Source of the DNA: Haloarcula taiwanensis
GTDB taxonomy: Archaea; Halobacteriota; Halobacteria; Halobacteriales; Haloarculaceae
Direction: 5' to 3'
Assembly (NCBI GenBank): GCA_002844335.1
Contig: CP019155.1
Location: 461,234 to 525,233, forward strand
Length of the DNA stretch: 64,000 bases
Shown here: one piece after another, positions 8,008-17,063 of the stretch
How positions within the stretch are numbered: position 1 is the stretch's first letter
Layout: every line of letters begins with the position of its first letter
Translations under genes and position numbers: made by a program
The notes under the pieces: generated by a model
What the model saw: only the letters and a program-made list of their open reading frames with translations
The model's database searches: none
Told to the model about the DNA's origin: nothing

Positions 8008-8013
8008 GCCTAA
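7985..8013. promoter_or_regulatory. tandem DtxR/IdeR-like operators at the importer start
   Basis: Two 14-base palindromic units lie side by side: TTAGGGCAGCCTAA at 7985-7998 and TTAGGCATGCCTAA at 8000-8013, the second a perfect palindrome. Both have the TTAGG-N4-CCTAA form of DtxR-family boxes. They cover the expected transcription start and the ATG of the binding-protein gene. Confidence 0.75.
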
Positions 8014-8029
8014 AATGAATGGACAGTAG

Positions 8030-8039
8030 TTAATATAAT
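8030..8039 (-). promoter_or_regulatory. TATA element of the importer operon
   Basis: The stretch TTAATATAAT on the plus strand reads as an AT-rich TATA box on the minus strand, centred about 27 bases upstream of the ATG at 8007. This spacing predicts transcription starting at or near the start codon. Confidence 0.6.
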
Positions 8040-8346
8040 CTTTCCTTCCAACCGAGAATAACAGACAACCACACCAAGTGTAGACGTATTTCTGTGAGTG
8101 TGCAGCGGTGATACCCCTCTAGATACACCCAGAACCCTATGGCACGGCTGAGTGCAAATCAGCCACCAGCGATGGCGATATACTCGCGTATTCGCGGGAC
8201 CCTCCACTAACGGGCTCCGTCGCAGGACCACAGTCCAGTTGCCGAAGTACGCTGCAGAAAGACGCGGTCGATCGGCTGCCCACCGATCTTAACAGGTCCG
8301 TGGCGAAATCTTCGACCGGCCGGTGGACAGAGTGTCTCCGCTTCTC
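8040..8346. other. intergenic stretch, nothing recognised
   Basis: About 300 bases between the importer promoter and the next gene. I see no gene, repeat or RNA signature; the only open frame on the minus strand (to 8231) has unlikely composition. Confidence 0.5.
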
Positions 8347-8574
8347 TTACTCCTCTGGCCGCCCGATAGCATTCTGAGCCTCACTGCTGCTGAGTTGCCA
8401 CACGAGAATCCCGAGTGAGACGAACGCAACAGCAGCCGTAGCGATGTACCCGGCAGTGCTGATAGTAAACAGCCGCTCTGGAAAGAGCGCAAGCACAATG
8501 AGCAGGCCCATGGTCGAAAGACTAGTCAGCGAGGGAACGATCATGAGCCAAAATTGTCGCGCGACACTACCCAT
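8347..8574 (-). CDS. small membrane protein, 75 residues
   Basis: The protein starts MGSVARQFWLMIVPSLTS and has two clear hydrophobic segments, LSTMGLLIVLALF and GYIATAAVAFVSLGILVWQL, with a short acidic tail. I chose the ATG at 8574 rather than the GTG at 8628 because a TATA-like stretch (about 8597-8611) lies at the right distance for the shorter form. I do not recognise the family. It is likely a small integral membrane protein of unknown role; the neighbouring genes also encode envelope proteins. Confidence 0.55.
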   Translation of the reverse strand: MGSVARQFWLMIVPSLTSLSTMGLLIVLALFPERLFTISTAGYIATAAVAFVSLGILVWQLSSSEAQNAIGRPEE

Positions 8575-8875
8575 GCGACGCTCTTCGATTCCAAGTAGTA
8601 TGTATCTTATCAGCCAGAAACGCGCCACCGGCTATACTGTTTGAACGCCGTGCACCAGCTCAACCCACAGTGCGGAACAACTGTTGGCCTCAAAGCTACG
8701 GGCTTTTCACGCGAGTTATGGAAAGCTGTTACTGCTGTTACCGACGATTCTCTGACCTCGCGTTCAGCGGTATCTCGTTCAGCTACACCTGTGCCCCGTC
8801 CTATACAAGCGGCTGGCTGTGGATTGTGAATAGAATAGAAGCCCGACAGAGCACCATGGCTGATGGTATTGGCTG

Positions 8876-10105
8876 TCATGTAGTCCTCGCAACTGAGCGT
8901 GCAACACGGAGTAACGTGCTGTCGTCGGCCGTGTCGGCAGGGAACCTGCTCACATAATAGGTGGTGCGATTCACCGACCAACTAATCCGGACCGTTCTGT
9001 TTGTCTGCGTTTGCCTTGCTTCGTACTCACCCACTTGCACGGGCGTCCCTGTAGTCGTGTTCCGTGTCCCGTTGAGAATTCCAATCCTGTAGTGTGTGTC
9101 AGTGCTCGTAGACTCATATCTGAGCATCGCTACCTCTGGATCAGTTGAGCGGTGCGACGCGACGTCTAACTCGAATTCTGCCGGCATGTTCGGGTTCGGC
9201 ACTGGAAGTGACGCAGCGTCGGCCAGCGCCGCTCGTGACTCGTACGTATTGAACTGGACCTGTTGTGCATCATCCGGAACCTCTTGCGGGTCGAGCTGGA
9301 ACGTTCCAGGCTCGAACGTCGGATTGAACGTTACATTCCGATACGTGACTAGGTATTCGTAGTCATCACCGTTGGCAACGAACGACGTCTGGCGCTTGAT
9401 CGGAAACAGGAACTCAGTATCTAGCCACAGCGTCTGTGACCGTAACGACATATCTTCATTGGCCGGCGCGATCTCTAACCGATAGGTTTCTCGCCCAGCA
9501 ATCGTTTCTGTGCCATTATATACGACCGTCACGTTCCCGCCACGATACGCAGCTGAACTGTTTTCTCCAGACTCGTCTTCGCGTGGCACTACTGGCAGGG
9601 GTGAAATGCCCGGGGTCGACGTCGGCTGCGAGACAGGGCGGTTACTTTTGGCCGCAGCGAGAAGCTCTGGATACGTCGTCTCTGTAGCGCTATCAGTGGT
9701 CTGGAACGACATTCGGTGGAGCTCATTCGACTCCGGGTCATAGGACACAAGCCTTGACCTGTTTGCAATAATAAATCCGCCTTCACCAACCCGGGGTGGT
9801 CTTGTTTCCTCCGTTTTAGTAACCGATATCACCCGCTCAAAATACGCAAATGAGCGAACTCGTTCTCGCTTTTGCGTGACGATTGTTGTTGTTTTGTCGT
9901 TCCGGGTTCGGACTGTCGTTACCGTTGCGTTGACGGTATCAAGCGACGCGTAGCGCTCTGTTGCCTCAGCTTCTGATGGTAGCTCCGCACTCCCACTGGA
10001 TGAACTCCCGATTGCACTACAGCCGCTCGCTGTGACTAGTATCACCACAACAACTACACGCACAACCTCTCGCAAACTGAATAGCTTTCTCGTAAGCCGA
10101 TACAT
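8876..10105 (-). CDS. LolA-like / outer-membrane-lipoprotein-sorting-type haloarchaeal lipoprotein
   Basis: The 409-residue protein has a Sec-type lipoprotein signal: a basic start, the run VVRVVVVVILVTASGC with the lipobox Cys near residue 29, then a Ser-rich linker. The mature part has repeated short beta-strand motifs (RLVSYDPESNELHRM, ETYRLEIAP, TLWLDTEFLFPIKRQTSF, YEYLVTYRNVTFNP, EPGTFQLDPQEVPDD) that match the LolA/LppX fold found in haloarchaeal proteins of this name. It would be anchored on the outside of the cell membrane. In archaea there is no outer membrane, so the ligand is unknown; a lipid or hydrophobic carrier role is only inferred from the fold. It stands alone with its own promoter region. 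Confidence 0.75.
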   Translation of the reverse strand: MYRLTRKLFSLREVVRVVVVVILVTASGCSAIGSSSSGSAELPSEAEATERYASLDTVNATVTTVRTRNDKTTTIVTQKRERVRSFAYFERVISVTKTEETRPPRVGEGGFIIANRSRLVSYDPESNELHRMSFQTTDSATETTYPELLAAAKSNRPVSQPTSTPGISPLPVVPREDESGENSSAAYRGGNVTVVYNGTETIAGRETYRLEIAPANEDMSLRSQTLWLDTEFLFPIKRQTSFVANGDDYEYLVTYRNVTFNPTFEPGTFQLDPQEVPDDAQQVQFNTYESRAALADAASLPVPNPNMPAEFELDVASHRSTDPEVAMLRYESTSTDTHYRIGILNGTRNTTTGTPVQVGEYEARQTQTNRTVRISWSVNRTTYYVSRFPADTADDSTLLRVARSVARTT

Positions 10106-10369
10106 CTGTTAGGATATGATACTGCTTGGATGAATATAAAATACGGTTTCACGGCCTGATTGTGTTCTTGTTTCGAATAATACGCTCGCCGGGAAGACAG
10201 TTACATCACTCGCAAGTGTTTCGAACAGTGGCGGCGAAATACAACCTTGTCGGCGTCTCAATCGGCCCAAAGGACAGGCCCGTCACACTCATAGCTGACC
10301 CAGTAGTAGGCTGCGAAAAGCAGCCCATCTTGGAGGCGTAGTTCAGGCGAGTCGGTCAGTACAGCAGAC

Positions 10370-10708
10370 TCAGGCCCCGTCCATGTCGCCAATAGCCCCA
10401 GCCATCCCAAGAAGCAGTAATCCGTACCCGGCGAGGCCGGCGGGGATTGATGCCTAGAGAAGCAAATACCCAGTAAATGCTCCAATGCCGCCGATAATAC
10501 CCTCGCGTTTCCTCGCCGACCGATTCGACTGCCCACGAGAAAGAGAGAGCCACTGCTGTTTATGTGCCAAAATCAGTGATGTTACCACACCGTACAGTGG
10601 GAGAAGCGAAAGCATGACCAGGTGGTCCGATGCGGCGAACGCTACTGCAAAAACGGTGATTAGCAGTCCAACGCCTGCTGAAATGGCGTATCGGAGGGCG
10701 GTGCGCAT
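10370..10708 (-). pseudogene. small membrane protein gene interrupted by an in-frame TAG
   Basis: The frame from the ATG at 10708 encodes 84 residues with two or three hydrophobic segments and stops at a TAG at 10454-10456, in the middle of a glycine/leucine-rich membrane segment (GIGAFTGYLLL). The same frame continues past the TAG with another 27 residues (ASIPAGLAGYGLLLL, then GMAGAIGDMDGA) and ends at a TGA at 10370-10372. The continuation is hydrophobic and plausible protein, so the gene most likely once encoded 112 residues. Either a nonsense mutation or a base-call error explains this. I do not recognise the family. Confidence 0.55.
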
Positions 10709-11215
10709 ACATCAAGTTACAGCTACCGGACCAAGTACGGTACGAAATCTGTATACAACAGCCACAGACGGGCTGACCAGTTCTTGCTAAGCGTTCATAG
10801 TGAGACAGTCACACTGAGAATCAAATCCGCCGCACCATCGCCATGGCTCTCAGCCCGGTGGCCCGCCACTGACAACTATTCCAGAAGGCTTCGTTGCGCT
10901 CGCAGCCAGATGACTGCGCAGGCCGCTCTATTAGCCGATTCGTGCTACACACACGCTCGTCGACGGCCCTTGTCGCTGAGAAGACTTATTCGCAGGGATC
11001 ATCTCGTTCAATTCGGATCCCTATTGTTGGTTTCATAACAGTTACAGATAACGCCACCACCGACCGCCGTGTGACCGTACCGATAACATCGTGACGACAA
11101 CTGACGCGTAGCTATTCCACTACCCACCGCTACAGCGCAGCTTCCGAACTGTCACCGCTTGACCTGACCAAATATACTCGGCGACAGACAGCATACGTTA
11201 GCAGTACGGTGTTCC
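10709..11215. other. intergenic stretch, nothing recognised
   Basis: About 500 bases lie between two broken genes. Open frames here are short and of unlikely composition, and I see no repeat or RNA signature. Confidence 0.45.
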
Positions 11216-11415
11216 CTATTCCGCGGCGCCTGCGCTCAACGAGATTTTGGCTTCCAGACTGTCGAGCGTACGACTAACAGTTGCTTTCGAGAGTTCTGTC
11301 CGCTTGACGACCTCGCTCTGTGGCAAGACACCGTCAGGGCCGAGTACCGCCCAATGCCACACCAGTCCGAAAGCCTTCGTCGGATCGTCTCAAGAAGAAG
11401 CATACCCGTCGGGAA
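11216..11415 (-). pseudogene. relic of a winged-helix transcriptional regulator C-terminus
   Basis: On the minus strand the frame ending in a TAG at 11216-11218 reads WHWAVLGPDGVLPQSEVV, then KRTELSKATVSRTLDSLEAK, the winged helix-turn-helix end of a common haloarchaeal regulator type. After LEAK the usual GLVERRRRG is scrambled into ISLSAGAAE, and upstream an in-frame TGA separates this part from TIPDGYASS. No start codon or N-terminal domain remains. It is therefore a remnant with at least one stop and a damaged wing. The neighbouring Tat lipoprotein on the other strand is unrelated. Confidence 0.6.
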
Positions 11416-11559
11416 TGGTGAACAGAGTGTCCTAACGGAACCATAGTACGCCGAACGAGTCACCCTGGATTATCCGAAACAGGTGGCCTCTCACCACTGA
11501 GGGAAAGCCCCGTCCGCCTGTATGAAAAAATCAACATAGCTACGACCGAACTAACACCT

Positions 11560-12597
11560 ATGTCCTCGTGTACCCGCCGCACCCTCCTCGCAGCTGCTGG
11601 AGCTGGACTGGGAGTCTCCCTCGCTGGTTGTGGATCTCTTGTGAACAATTCACCGGCAGCAGAGGCTCCGCCCGCTAGAGAGCTTGATAGATATCGCGTT
11701 TTTGTCGCTAAAGAAGTCGACTTCCCGGGCCCTAGGCCGGTTTCATCTGTCACGGATGGAGCCAGTGCTGACGTGAGTGTGTACCCATCCGGGGACGACC
11801 AAGTCCAGCGAGTCCGCGACTGTCTCACTGACGGCCGCCCTGCTGTCGTGGCAGGCGCGGACGCGCAGTGGACCGTTATGCAGGCGTGCGCCGACAGTGA
11901 GCGTCGGTACGGCTTCACTCAGAACGGGTGGGGGCCAACGGACCGGATCGCCGCTGCTGTCCCGAAACAGGGCCGACTGGACACACACAAATTCGTCGGT
12001 GCAGAGCTACCGCGGGACCTTCCGTGGGCTGTCAGTGAAGTGCTCGAACCATCGTTGCCGGAGTGTCCCGCGCCATTGGAGTTGGAGGGTCCTGACGGTG
12101 CCACGACCATCGGCCGGTCACGAATTCGCGGAGTGAACGATGTCGGCGGCTTTGATCGCTGGGATACCCTTCGGATGGCTGCTAATGTTGACCCAGCGGT
12201 AGTCTCTGTCGATATGCAGGCCACAGTGTACGGCGGGTCCACCCAGAGCGATACCAGCTCGTACAAACCAGACCGGATCCGTTTCGTTTCGGATTTCCCG
12301 GGGAAGATAACCGGAATGAGTCCCCAAGACGCTGGGTTAGATAGTCTCACTGTTGAGGCCACCAGTAATACCGGTCCCGAGACGACTCTCACACAGTATA
12401 CGTTCACACCACGAGGGAAAAGATACCAGGGAGCTTTTGCAGCCTGTGCGCGGACGCAGTTCCGGACGCGGAAGACTGAACCACCGATATCGTATGACTC
12501 TAACGGGCGATTTCGATGGCGGGATCCACAACTGCTTGACGACGATACATGGGTACATCATACGCCCGGACAAGCTGTCTGGTACCCGAACCGCTGA
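11560..12597 (+). CDS. Tat-exported lipoprotein of unknown function, 345 residues
   Basis: The protein begins with a twin-arginine lipoprotein signal, TRRTLLAAAGAGLGVSLAGC, with the lipidated Cys near residue 24. The mature part is rich in short beta segments and contains no motif I recognise. Around residues 75-120 there is a pattern (VSVYPSGDDQVQRVRDCL) with scattered cysteines that may form disulfides outside the cell. It ends in VHHTPGQAVWYPNR. It is transcribed alone, divergent from the regulator relic. It probably sits on the outer face of the membrane; no function is proposed. Confidence 0.75.
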   Translation: MSSCTRRTLLAAAGAGLGVSLAGCGSLVNNSPAAEAPPARELDRYRVFVAKEVDFPGPRPVSSVTDGASADVSVYPSGDDQVQRVRDCLTDGRPAVVAGADAQWTVMQACADSERRYGFTQNGWGPTDRIAAAVPKQGRLDTHKFVGAELPRDLPWAVSEVLEPSLPECPAPLELEGPDGATTIGRSRIRGVNDVGGFDRWDTLRMAANVDPAVVSVDMQATVYGGSTQSDTSSYKPDRIRFVSDFPGKITGMSPQDAGLDSLTVEATSNTGPETTLTQYTFTPRGKRYQGAFAACARTQFRTRKTEPPISYDSNGRFRWRDPQLLDDDTWVHHTPGQAVWYPNR

Positions 12598-12679
12598 CTC
12601 CGACCGAATTCGCTTCGACGACTCCACGTCAATGTAGCCATGAAAAGCGGTCGATCAATGGCTCGCCGAAGGCGCTCAC

Positions 12680-14068
12680 TCAGATCCGAGACAGCGCGAC
12701 GTACAACAAGATACCAGCGTGAATCACGGCGAACGGTCCGATAACAACCAGTGAAGCGTAGGCTGTTCCCGAGTCGATTCCGGGGGCGAGGAACAGCCCG
12801 GCTGGTACTGCGAGAAAAAAGAGCAACAGGCCGCCGGCAGCTGCGATGATCGTTGGATCCCGCTCTGGCCGTTCCGTTTGGTGTACTGGAAGCTGTAGCG
12901 TGTTGATTGCTTCGTCGAGATCAGACAGCGGGCCGAACTGCACGCTACCTCCGTCGACCGAATCAACGCCAGTGATTCGTAACCGGCCCGTGTCACGAAG
13001 CCGGTCGACGATAGCGTTAATAACGGAAAAGTCGGTTCCCGGACCGACCGTGGCAATCCACTGCGGTGACTCCAACAGTCGGTCGTAAGCGACCAGAAAC
13101 TCGCCCCGGCGTTGGTACTCGATCGTTCCGTAGCGGAGGTAGAAACTCAGCATACGAGCACCGATAATACAGAGAAGTACGACCGAGAGCAGCCCGATCC
13201 AGACCGGGTGACCGATCTGTAGCGCGACGACAAGCGCCGCGACAGTGAGAAGTGTGAACCGCGAGACTAGTGCGAACCCGACGGCGCTGAGACTTCCCAG
13301 TATAACGGACTTCTTGTCGACGACAACACTGGCTTCGACCGGCTCTTCAGGCATCTTTGGCTCCGGTGGCGGTTCGCTTCTGGGCAAGTCATCTGAAAGG
13401 TCTATATTCACATCGAGAAGCGACCCTCCGAAATGCTCCACGTAGAACCGGTAGACCGAACTGAGTGTTTTTCCGATGACAAGTCCCGTTAGCAGCGTTA
13501 TACGACCGGCACGGGACCCACCCAGCGTGAGAAGCCCGACAAAGAGCAGTACCAAGGTCAACTGTGCCGGTGTCCGGATCAGTTCCTGCGCAGACACGTC
13601 GCGATACTCACCGGTGCCGATGTACTCAACCACGAACTCCTCGATCTGTGAGAACAGCAACGCCGCGATGCTCACAGCGAGGCCCACTGAGACCTGAATC
13701 GCCGGCCCGAGCGTCATGAGGTAGACAAGGCTGATCGGCCCGATGAATCCGAACCAGACCCCCAACACCGTGAGCGCGAAAGGAATGTTCCGTGGATAAA
13801 TCGGTGGCAAATTCGAATAGAGCTGAAAACTACCGCGTTTCTCCCGGAGTTCATGTAACGGCTCGTGCTGTCCGGGACGTCCCGGAGATCCCTGCTCAGC
13901 GAACAGGGCCTTCGTCGCTGCGATGAGGACTGAAAAGGCGGCCTCAGCTGTGTAGACAACGAGTAATAGCCAGAGGTCCCAGCCCCAGGCAGTGACTCCG
14001 ACCAGCGGAATACAGTTCGCAGCGATTACACCCAGACCGCGGACGAAAGTCGGGAACCGCTGGGTCAT
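12680..14068 (-). CDS. polytopic membrane protein with DUF6498-like region
   Basis: The protein has 462 residues from the ATG at 14068 (MTQRFPTFVRG) and about ten hydrophobic segments. The N-terminal half, with GWDLWLLLVVYTAEAAFSV and a charged loop followed by GVWFGFIGPISLVYL, resembles the DUF6498 membrane domain of haloarchaea. A cytosolic part near residues 320-420 (EFLVAYDRLLESPQWIATVG, VINAIVDRLRDTGRLRITG) sits between membrane segments, and two helices end the protein. I chose 14068 over an ATG at 14080 because related proteins begin close to the first membrane helix. The function is unknown; no operon partner is visible. Confidence 0.7.
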   Translation of the reverse strand: MTQRFPTFVRGLGVIAANCIPLVGVTAWGWDLWLLLVVYTAEAAFSVLIAATKALFAEQGSPGRPGQHEPLHELREKRGSFQLYSNLPPIYPRNIPFALTVLGVWFGFIGPISLVYLMTLGPAIQVSVGLAVSIAALLFSQIEEFVVEYIGTGEYRDVSAQELIRTPAQLTLVLLFVGLLTLGGSRAGRITLLTGLVIGKTLSSVYRFYVEHFGGSLLDVNIDLSDDLPRSEPPPEPKMPEEPVEASVVVDKKSVILGSLSAVGFALVSRFTLLTVAALVVALQIGHPVWIGLLSVVLLCIIGARMLSFYLRYGTIEYQRRGEFLVAYDRLLESPQWIATVGPGTDFSVINAIVDRLRDTGRLRITGVDSVDGGSVQFGPLSDLDEAINTLQLPVHQTERPERDPTIIAAAGGLLLFFLAVPAGLFLAPGIDSGTAYASLVVIGPFAVIHAGILLYVALSRI

Positions 14069-14478
14069 GATTGGTAGCACTCAAGTCGTTACACCTGAAC
14101 AACAAACATACTTCGAATTCGATAGCACGGCTGAACTGCACCTGTATGACCGTTGCCAGTACAGTACAGAGAGGCCGTCAAGAACAGAAGGTATCGCCAG
14201 AAACCACAACCCTCCCGTCACAGGATTTCAGGCCGATGTGGCCCTGCGGTTTCCACACGCATACCCTCCAGGCGTTTCCTGCTGGGTTTCAGCATCGGCG
14301 TGGCTATGGCGACTTTTCAGAATTGCACACCTGAATCGCTGACTGCTTTTCGTAAGCTGCGGGCCGTGTAGCCCCACTTTATACGCGGGTGCGCCTCTTA
14401 TGCTGTTCGGCTCGGGGCAGTTGCTGGGTCTGATACTCTAGGTAAGACATTTTTAGAATGCGATCAAACATTAACCAG
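14069..14478. other. intergenic stretch, nothing recognised
   Basis: About 400 bases between divergent membrane-protein genes. It should hold both promoters. I see no gene, repeat or RNA here. Confidence 0.5.
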
Positions 14479-14673
14479 ATGTCAGAACCGCCCTCCAGTC
14501 GTTCAACGAGCTTTGTCAGTACAGAGACCAAGATCACAGCTGTCTTTATCATACTCGCTCTCGTGTCGGTATTCGGTAGCATAACTGTTACCGACAATCA
14601 ATGGATTCACTTCGCTGTGCTACTCGGCGTTGGCGTTATCATACCGACACTCATCAACGAGTGGCGTAACTGA
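14479..14673 (+). CDS. small two-helix membrane protein, 64 residues
   Basis: The predicted protein starts MSEPPSSRSTSF at the ATG at 14479 and contains two hydrophobic helices, ITAVFIILALVSVFGSI and WIHFAVLLGVGVIIPTLI, joined by a short polar turn. Such short two-helix proteins are frequent in haloarchaea, usually without known role. An in-frame ATG at 14458 would add seven residues. The AT-rich sequence 20-30 bases upstream (GACATTTTTAG) could serve as its promoter. Confidence 0.6.
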   Translation: MSEPPSSRSTSFVSTETKITAVFIILALVSVFGSITVTDNQWIHFAVLLGVGVIIPTLINEWRN

Positions 14674-14903
14674 TTGGGCCACACACGCGGCACGCACTAT
14701 GCCAGTGCGGTCAGATTTCCCGGGGGCAACTTCACGAATACCACAGCGAGGTCCCTCGCTGCTGACCCGCTCAGCGAGATCACGTCGCTCGGTGCGACCG
14801 GGTACCTGAAATCACTGGCCGCGACTCTCCCGCTACCTCTTATCCATGCCGCCGCTCGTGCCCCGCACACTGGCCACGCATCGTCGCACCGTCGATCCGC
14901 TAT

Positions 14904-15920
14904 TCAGTCGAGACACTCGCATTCACGAGCAGTTTGCTGGATAGCGATGCCAGCGACGTTGGCACCGTACTCAGCAGTCCGCTGAATACTGTCGAGTAAG
15001 AGACCCACGACGTAGGCCTCGCCGGGGGTATCGTGCCCGTAGAGGTCTCGATCCAGCGCCTGGAGATTGTCGCTCAAATCGTTGCGCTTGGAGAGGGCAG
15101 CGTGTGCGGCCTCGATGCCGCCGTCGGCGAGGATCACGTCGGCGGCGTCGTCGACGACCTGTCGGGAAGTCGCCGAGAGCGACTCAATGCGATCCGCGAA
15201 CGTCGCTGGCACCACTGCGTCGGGGTCGAGAGCAAAGCGCGCTATCTTCTCGGCATGGTCTGCACATCGCTCGAACTGCCGGCTAGCATAGTAATACTCG
15301 AATAGCTCGTCACGACCGTATGAGAGCTTCTCTACCTCTTGGAGGTTTGTCAGCGCGCGACGGAAGTGTCTGGTCACCATCGCGAACAGCTTGTCGGCCT
15401 CGCTATCGCGGTTGATGACCTGCCGAGCAAGTGCTTCGTCGCCGTTTAGCACGGCCTGAACGGCATCACGGTGCATTCCCAGCATGACAAGCCGCAACCG
15501 GAGCGCAGACTTACGCACATCGACGTTGTTGGCGTCAATGAGGTTGGTCAGGCGGATTCGCGTCTCACCGGCCTCCAACAGTTCGAATCCTGAGAGCTTC
15601 GAGACAGTGTCCTCAACCAACTTCCGGCGCTCCGCGGAGTGGCCTGTTCTATCTAGCAGCGTCACTGTATCGAAACCGACGGCGTGCAGGGCGTGTATTT
15701 GCTGACGGATAGCGTTGTCTGAGTCGGTCGCCACATCGACTGTCGTCGTCCGGGCCTCCATCGTGCGATCCGTTGTCGCCTCAATCAGTAGCGATCCGTC
15801 GTCGTTGGGATGCAGTGAGAGCACGGATCCAGCGTCGATTCCGTGTTCCTGCGCCCACGATTTCGGCAGAGAGACAGTAAATGTCGTTCCCCCCGAGAGT
15901 TGCACCTTCCGTGTCTCCAT
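14904..15920 (-). CDS. phoU: PhoU-family phosphate-uptake regulator with AbrB-type DNA-binding head
   Basis: The 338-residue protein starts METRKVQLSGGTTFTVSLPKSWA, an AbrB/SpoVT swapped-hairpin domain of about 45 residues. It then has two helical PhoU-like repeats: ADKLFAMVTRHFRRALTN and FERCADHAEKIARFAL, with the conserved ExxxD/RxxDH type metal-binding pattern. PhoU proteins link phosphate import to gene control; the fused DNA-binding head suggests direct binding to DNA. No pst genes adjoin it in this window. It is divergent from the second PhoU-like gene at 16115 and lies 1.1 kb from the phosphonate transport operon, which makes that operon a likely target, though this is inferred. Confidence 0.88.
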   Translation of the reverse strand: METRKVQLSGGTTFTVSLPKSWAQEHGIDAGSVLSLHPNDDGSLLIEATTDRTMEARTTTVDVATDSDNAIRQQIHALHAVGFDTVTLLDRTGHSAERRKLVEDTVSKLSGFELLEAGETRIRLTNLIDANNVDVRKSALRLRLVMLGMHRDAVQAVLNGDEALARQVINRDSEADKLFAMVTRHFRRALTNLQEVEKLSYGRDELFEYYYASRQFERCADHAEKIARFALDPDAVVPATFADRIESLSATSRQVVDDAADVILADGGIEAAHAALSKRNDLSDNLQALDRDLYGHDTPGEAYVVGLLLDSIQRTAEYGANVAGIAIQQTARECECLD

Positions 15921-16114
15921 ACACTACCCGCTGATAACAGAATAGATATTATATTTTATATGAGGGGTCTATCCTGGTAGGAAGTGGTATATATCTGTAC
16001 AGGCCGCCAGAGCGGAAGGGAAAAACAGAGTACGTCACGGCAGCTAACAACGCTATATAGCCGTCCGGACAGTCTGTGGAACAGGGCTAATACTGCAAGT
16101 AGAGAGAAGCAGCT
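15921..16114. promoter_or_regulatory. divergent promoter region between two PhoU-like genes
   Basis: This 194-base gap is unusually AT-rich at 15943-15960 (ATATTATATTTTATA) and 15988-15998, and again at 16053-16060 (CTATATAG). These are candidate TATA elements for the two divergent regulator genes. No operator with clear symmetry was found. Confidence 0.45.
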
Positions 16115-17023
16115 ATGTCCCATCGAACGTGGCACCACCCGCTGGCGAGGGATCAACAGGGTCGCGATGCAACACGTGCACAGGTTGTCGAGGCGATTGA
16201 CCGAACCGCTCCGAAGACGAAAGAAAAGCTGGCACGCACAGTCGGTATTTCTGAACAGTACCTCTCGGAATTGCTTCAGGAACTCAAGGCCGAAAACGTC
16301 GTTCGAAAGGGCTACATTGTCGACGATGAGGCACTCTACCGTGGTGCACCGAACATCTCGAAGCTATACGGTGGATCAGCCGAAGAGACCGAAACAGATG
16401 CCGATGTATCTGATGACCGAGGTGCAGCGCTCCTCAAACTGCTCGCACGATTAGAGTCGGTGACCACCCGCCAGTACGAAGCGGCTCGTGCAGCCTTCGA
16501 AGGTGACCCTGTTGATCGCTCGGCGAAGAAACTTGAATCGTTGACCAATGAGCGCTACTCCGCAGTGCTGTCGGAATTGAAGTCCTACACGCTGACGACT
16601 GATTGGCCCGGTAACCGCGTCGCTGCCGACCTTTCGACGATTGCGACCAATCTCGAAATCGTCGGCGACCGGGCCTGCTTCATTGCCGACGTGGTCGCTC
16701 GTGAGGAGACCGACGCGACTGGGATGGTGAACGAACGGATGACGGATATTTTTGCATCCGGGGAGCAGATCAACGACTACTTTTCGAGAATTCTATTCGA
16801 CTGTGAACTCGAAGTACTCGACAGACTCCGAGAGGAGGAGGTCACTGTCCACCGGGATCTGGATGAGTTATTCGAACTGGTGACAGCGTACGACCCCGAT
16901 ATGTACGGGTATCTCGTCACCATTACGCGTGCACTTGAACGGGCTATCTACTACTGGGTCGACGCCGCTGAGCTGGCCGTTCAGTTGCATTCTGGCGTCC
17001 AGCCGGACCACGTCGAGATCTGA
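16115..17023 (+). CDS. PhoU-like protein with N-terminal winged helix-turn-helix
   Basis: This 302-residue protein has a winged-helix head at about residues 20-75 (EAIDRTAPKTKEKLARTVG, then ISEQYLSELLQELKAENVV) followed by two helical PhoU-like halves: LSTIATNLEIVGDRACFIADVV near 170-190 and a second around YGYLVTITRALERAIYYWVD. The first PhoU repeat keeps the GDRA pattern that binds metal in PhoU. A fused HTH and PhoU architecture points to a phosphate-responsive transcription regulator. It is divergent from the AbrB-PhoU gene and faces the end of the phosphonate transport operon. Its targets are unknown; the phn genes next door are the obvious candidates. Confidence 0.82.
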   Translation: MSHRTWHHPLARDQQGRDATRAQVVEAIDRTAPKTKEKLARTVGISEQYLSELLQELKAENVVRKGYIVDDEALYRGAPNISKLYGGSAEETETDADVSDDRGAALLKLLARLESVTTRQYEAARAAFEGDPVDRSAKKLESLTNERYSAVLSELKSYTLTTDWPGNRVAADLSTIATNLEIVGDRACFIADVVAREETDATGMVNERMTDIFASGEQINDYFSRILFDCELEVLDRLREEEVTVHRDLDELFELVTAYDPDMYGYLVTITRALERAIYYWVDAAELAVQLHSGVQPDHVEI

Positions 17024-17063
17024 ACCGACAAAAACAGCGCGAGTACAGACGGGTCCAGACTGC

